From contig MU624859.1 of the NCBI GenBank assembly GCA_025349905.2, positions 1 to 20,167 of the forward strand: a DNA stretch of 20,167 nt. Reading direction: 5' to 3'. Below, in pieces: positions 19,319-20,167 of this stretch (its first letter is position 1; each line of letters opens with the position of its first letter). Below the pieces are notes generated by a model. It had not been told where the DNA came from. It was given only the letters and a program-made list of their open reading frames with translations, and ran no database searches. The DNA is from Blastocladiella britannica (Eukaryota > Blastocladiomycota > Blastocladiomycetes > Blastocladiales > Blastocladiaceae). A program made the position numbers and the translations under genes.

Positions 19319-20167
19319 ATGTCACTGTTCCCCGCCATCGCCGCCGCCGTGCCCGTTCTTGCGCTTGCCGCCATCAGTCGCTCGTTTGCGCAGGTACACG
19401 TTTTTTTACGTATTTCATAAAATCTGAGAGCGGTGGCTGATTGACAATAACAACAATACAGGCCAAGAGCATGGAATCCAAGCTCATTGCCGCGGGCGTT
19501 CCGCACGAGACAAAGGATGCGCATGCGCTGTGGGGTGTCGCGCACCTGATGAACGACATGCCGGTGACCAAGGTCATGGAGATGATGCTCAAGCGTCACG
19601 GCGACAGTATGTATATTTTCATATTGAATTTACGCGTTTTTCCTATATGAATGACTCAATTGCCCATTTAGTCGTGGTCTTCCGCGGCGCCAACAAGCTC
19701 TGGGTGCTGGTCACCGACCCGAAGATTGTGCAGCAGATCCTGATCAAGTATAACTTGCCCAAGGGCGATTACAGGTATTCATATTTTATTTTGTTTAAAA
19801 GAGTGCCATATACTAAAAAATGACGATACCAGCTCGATCGAGGGTCTCCTTGGCGACTCGATGCTCTCGAGCAACGGCCTGAAGTGGACGCACAAGGTAC
19901 CCTTCCCTATATGACAAAAACGAAATGGAGCACTCACTTTATGTATTTTTTTTACAGCGCAAAGCCATCAGCCCGGCATTCCGCGTCTCGTTCCTGCAGA
20001 ACGTGGTGGCCCCCGTGGTGGTGGAGCGTGCCACGCTGATGATGGACGTGCTGTTCCCGCAAGAGCCTGCCGGTGGGTCGATCGACCTGCAGGATATCTT
20101 TTCCAAGATCACCTTGGACGTGATTGGCATTGCTGCTTTCGAGTACGACTCCTTTTTTTTTTTTTTG
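19319..20167 (+). CDS. cytochrome P450, N-terminal part (runs off the window)
   Basis: P450s are haem mono-oxygenases, in fungi usually anchored in the ER membrane. Exons are 19319-19393, 19462-19606, 19672-19774, 19833-19896 and 19958 to the edge (about 199 residues). Residues 2-24 are a hydrophobic anchor (FPAIAAAVPVLALAAI). Next come the beta-1 region (VVFRGANKLWVLVTDPKIVQQIL), GLLGDSMLSSNG, and the C-helix WTHKRKAISPAF with the WxxxR motif (Trp126, Arg130) that binds a haem propionate. The segment IFSKITLDVIGIAAFEYDS is typical of CYP3/CYP4/CYP5-like clans. The I-helix, ExxR and haem-binding Cys lie beyond the window. Four introns of 58-68 bp fall within about 560 bp. A fifth may start at 20143 (gtacgactcc then a T run), so the last few residues are uncertain. 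Confidence 0.92.

Noticed and set aside
18967..19599. 210-residue minus-strand frame over the P450 start
   Set aside because: It is antisense to P450 exons 1 and 2 and runs through their intron. The better local candidate is a different frame (18962-19123).
1..20167. tRNA, rRNA, CRISPR, transposon or viral insertion
   Set aside because: I found no tRNA B-box with a paired cloverleaf, no spaced repeat array, no terminal inverted repeats and no transposase, reverse transcriptase or viral protein in any frame.

Overview
The window reads as nuclear DNA of a fungus, probably an early-diverging (zoosporic) one, but no marker here fixes the phylum. Coding stretches are GC-rich. They are broken by many short AT- and T-rich introns, mostly 55-75 bp, with donors of the type GTACGT and CTAAC/CTGAC-like branch sites shortly before AG. 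Every recognisable protein is eukaryotic. There are no operons, ribosome binding sites, tRNA or rRNA genes, CRISPR arrays or insertion sequences. I joined exons by hand, and in each case asked that the reading frame and the family's conserved sequence both continue across the junction.

From left to right: Pelota/Dom34 (+, 60-1323); eIF2-alpha (-, 1355-2340), convergent with Pelota with 31 bp between the coding ends; a WrbA/Pst2-type flavodoxin-like quinone oxidoreductase (-, 2650-3444) with a GC-AG intron; a divergent promoter; adenylosuccinate synthetase (+, 3942-5317); a giant helical-repeat protein of about 1835 residues (-, 5382-11010), possibly of the focadhesin/RST1 type; a second divergent promoter; a 67-residue secreted cysteine-rich protein (+, 11578-11841); a coiled-coil protein ending in a degenerate class III nucleotide cyclase domain (+, 12139-14790); a rhodanese plus dual-specificity phosphatase protein resembling MAP kinase phosphatases (+, 15083-17782); an ACOT13-like hotdog thioesterase (-, 17932-18544); a possible 53-residue small protein (-, 18962-19123); and the 5' part of a cytochrome P450 (+, 19319 to the window end).

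Most of these are housekeeping genes (translation and its quality control, purine synthesis, redox and acyl-CoA metabolism). They share no single pathway, and the order looks like ordinary tightly packed fungal gene arrangement. The accessory part is 11.0-17.8 kb, which holds the secreted peptide with a strong core promoter, the apparent pseudo-cyclase and the MAPK-phosphatase-like protein. The pseudo-cyclase and the CxxxCxxxC-loop-CxxxCxxxC peptide are the best candidates for undescribed biology.
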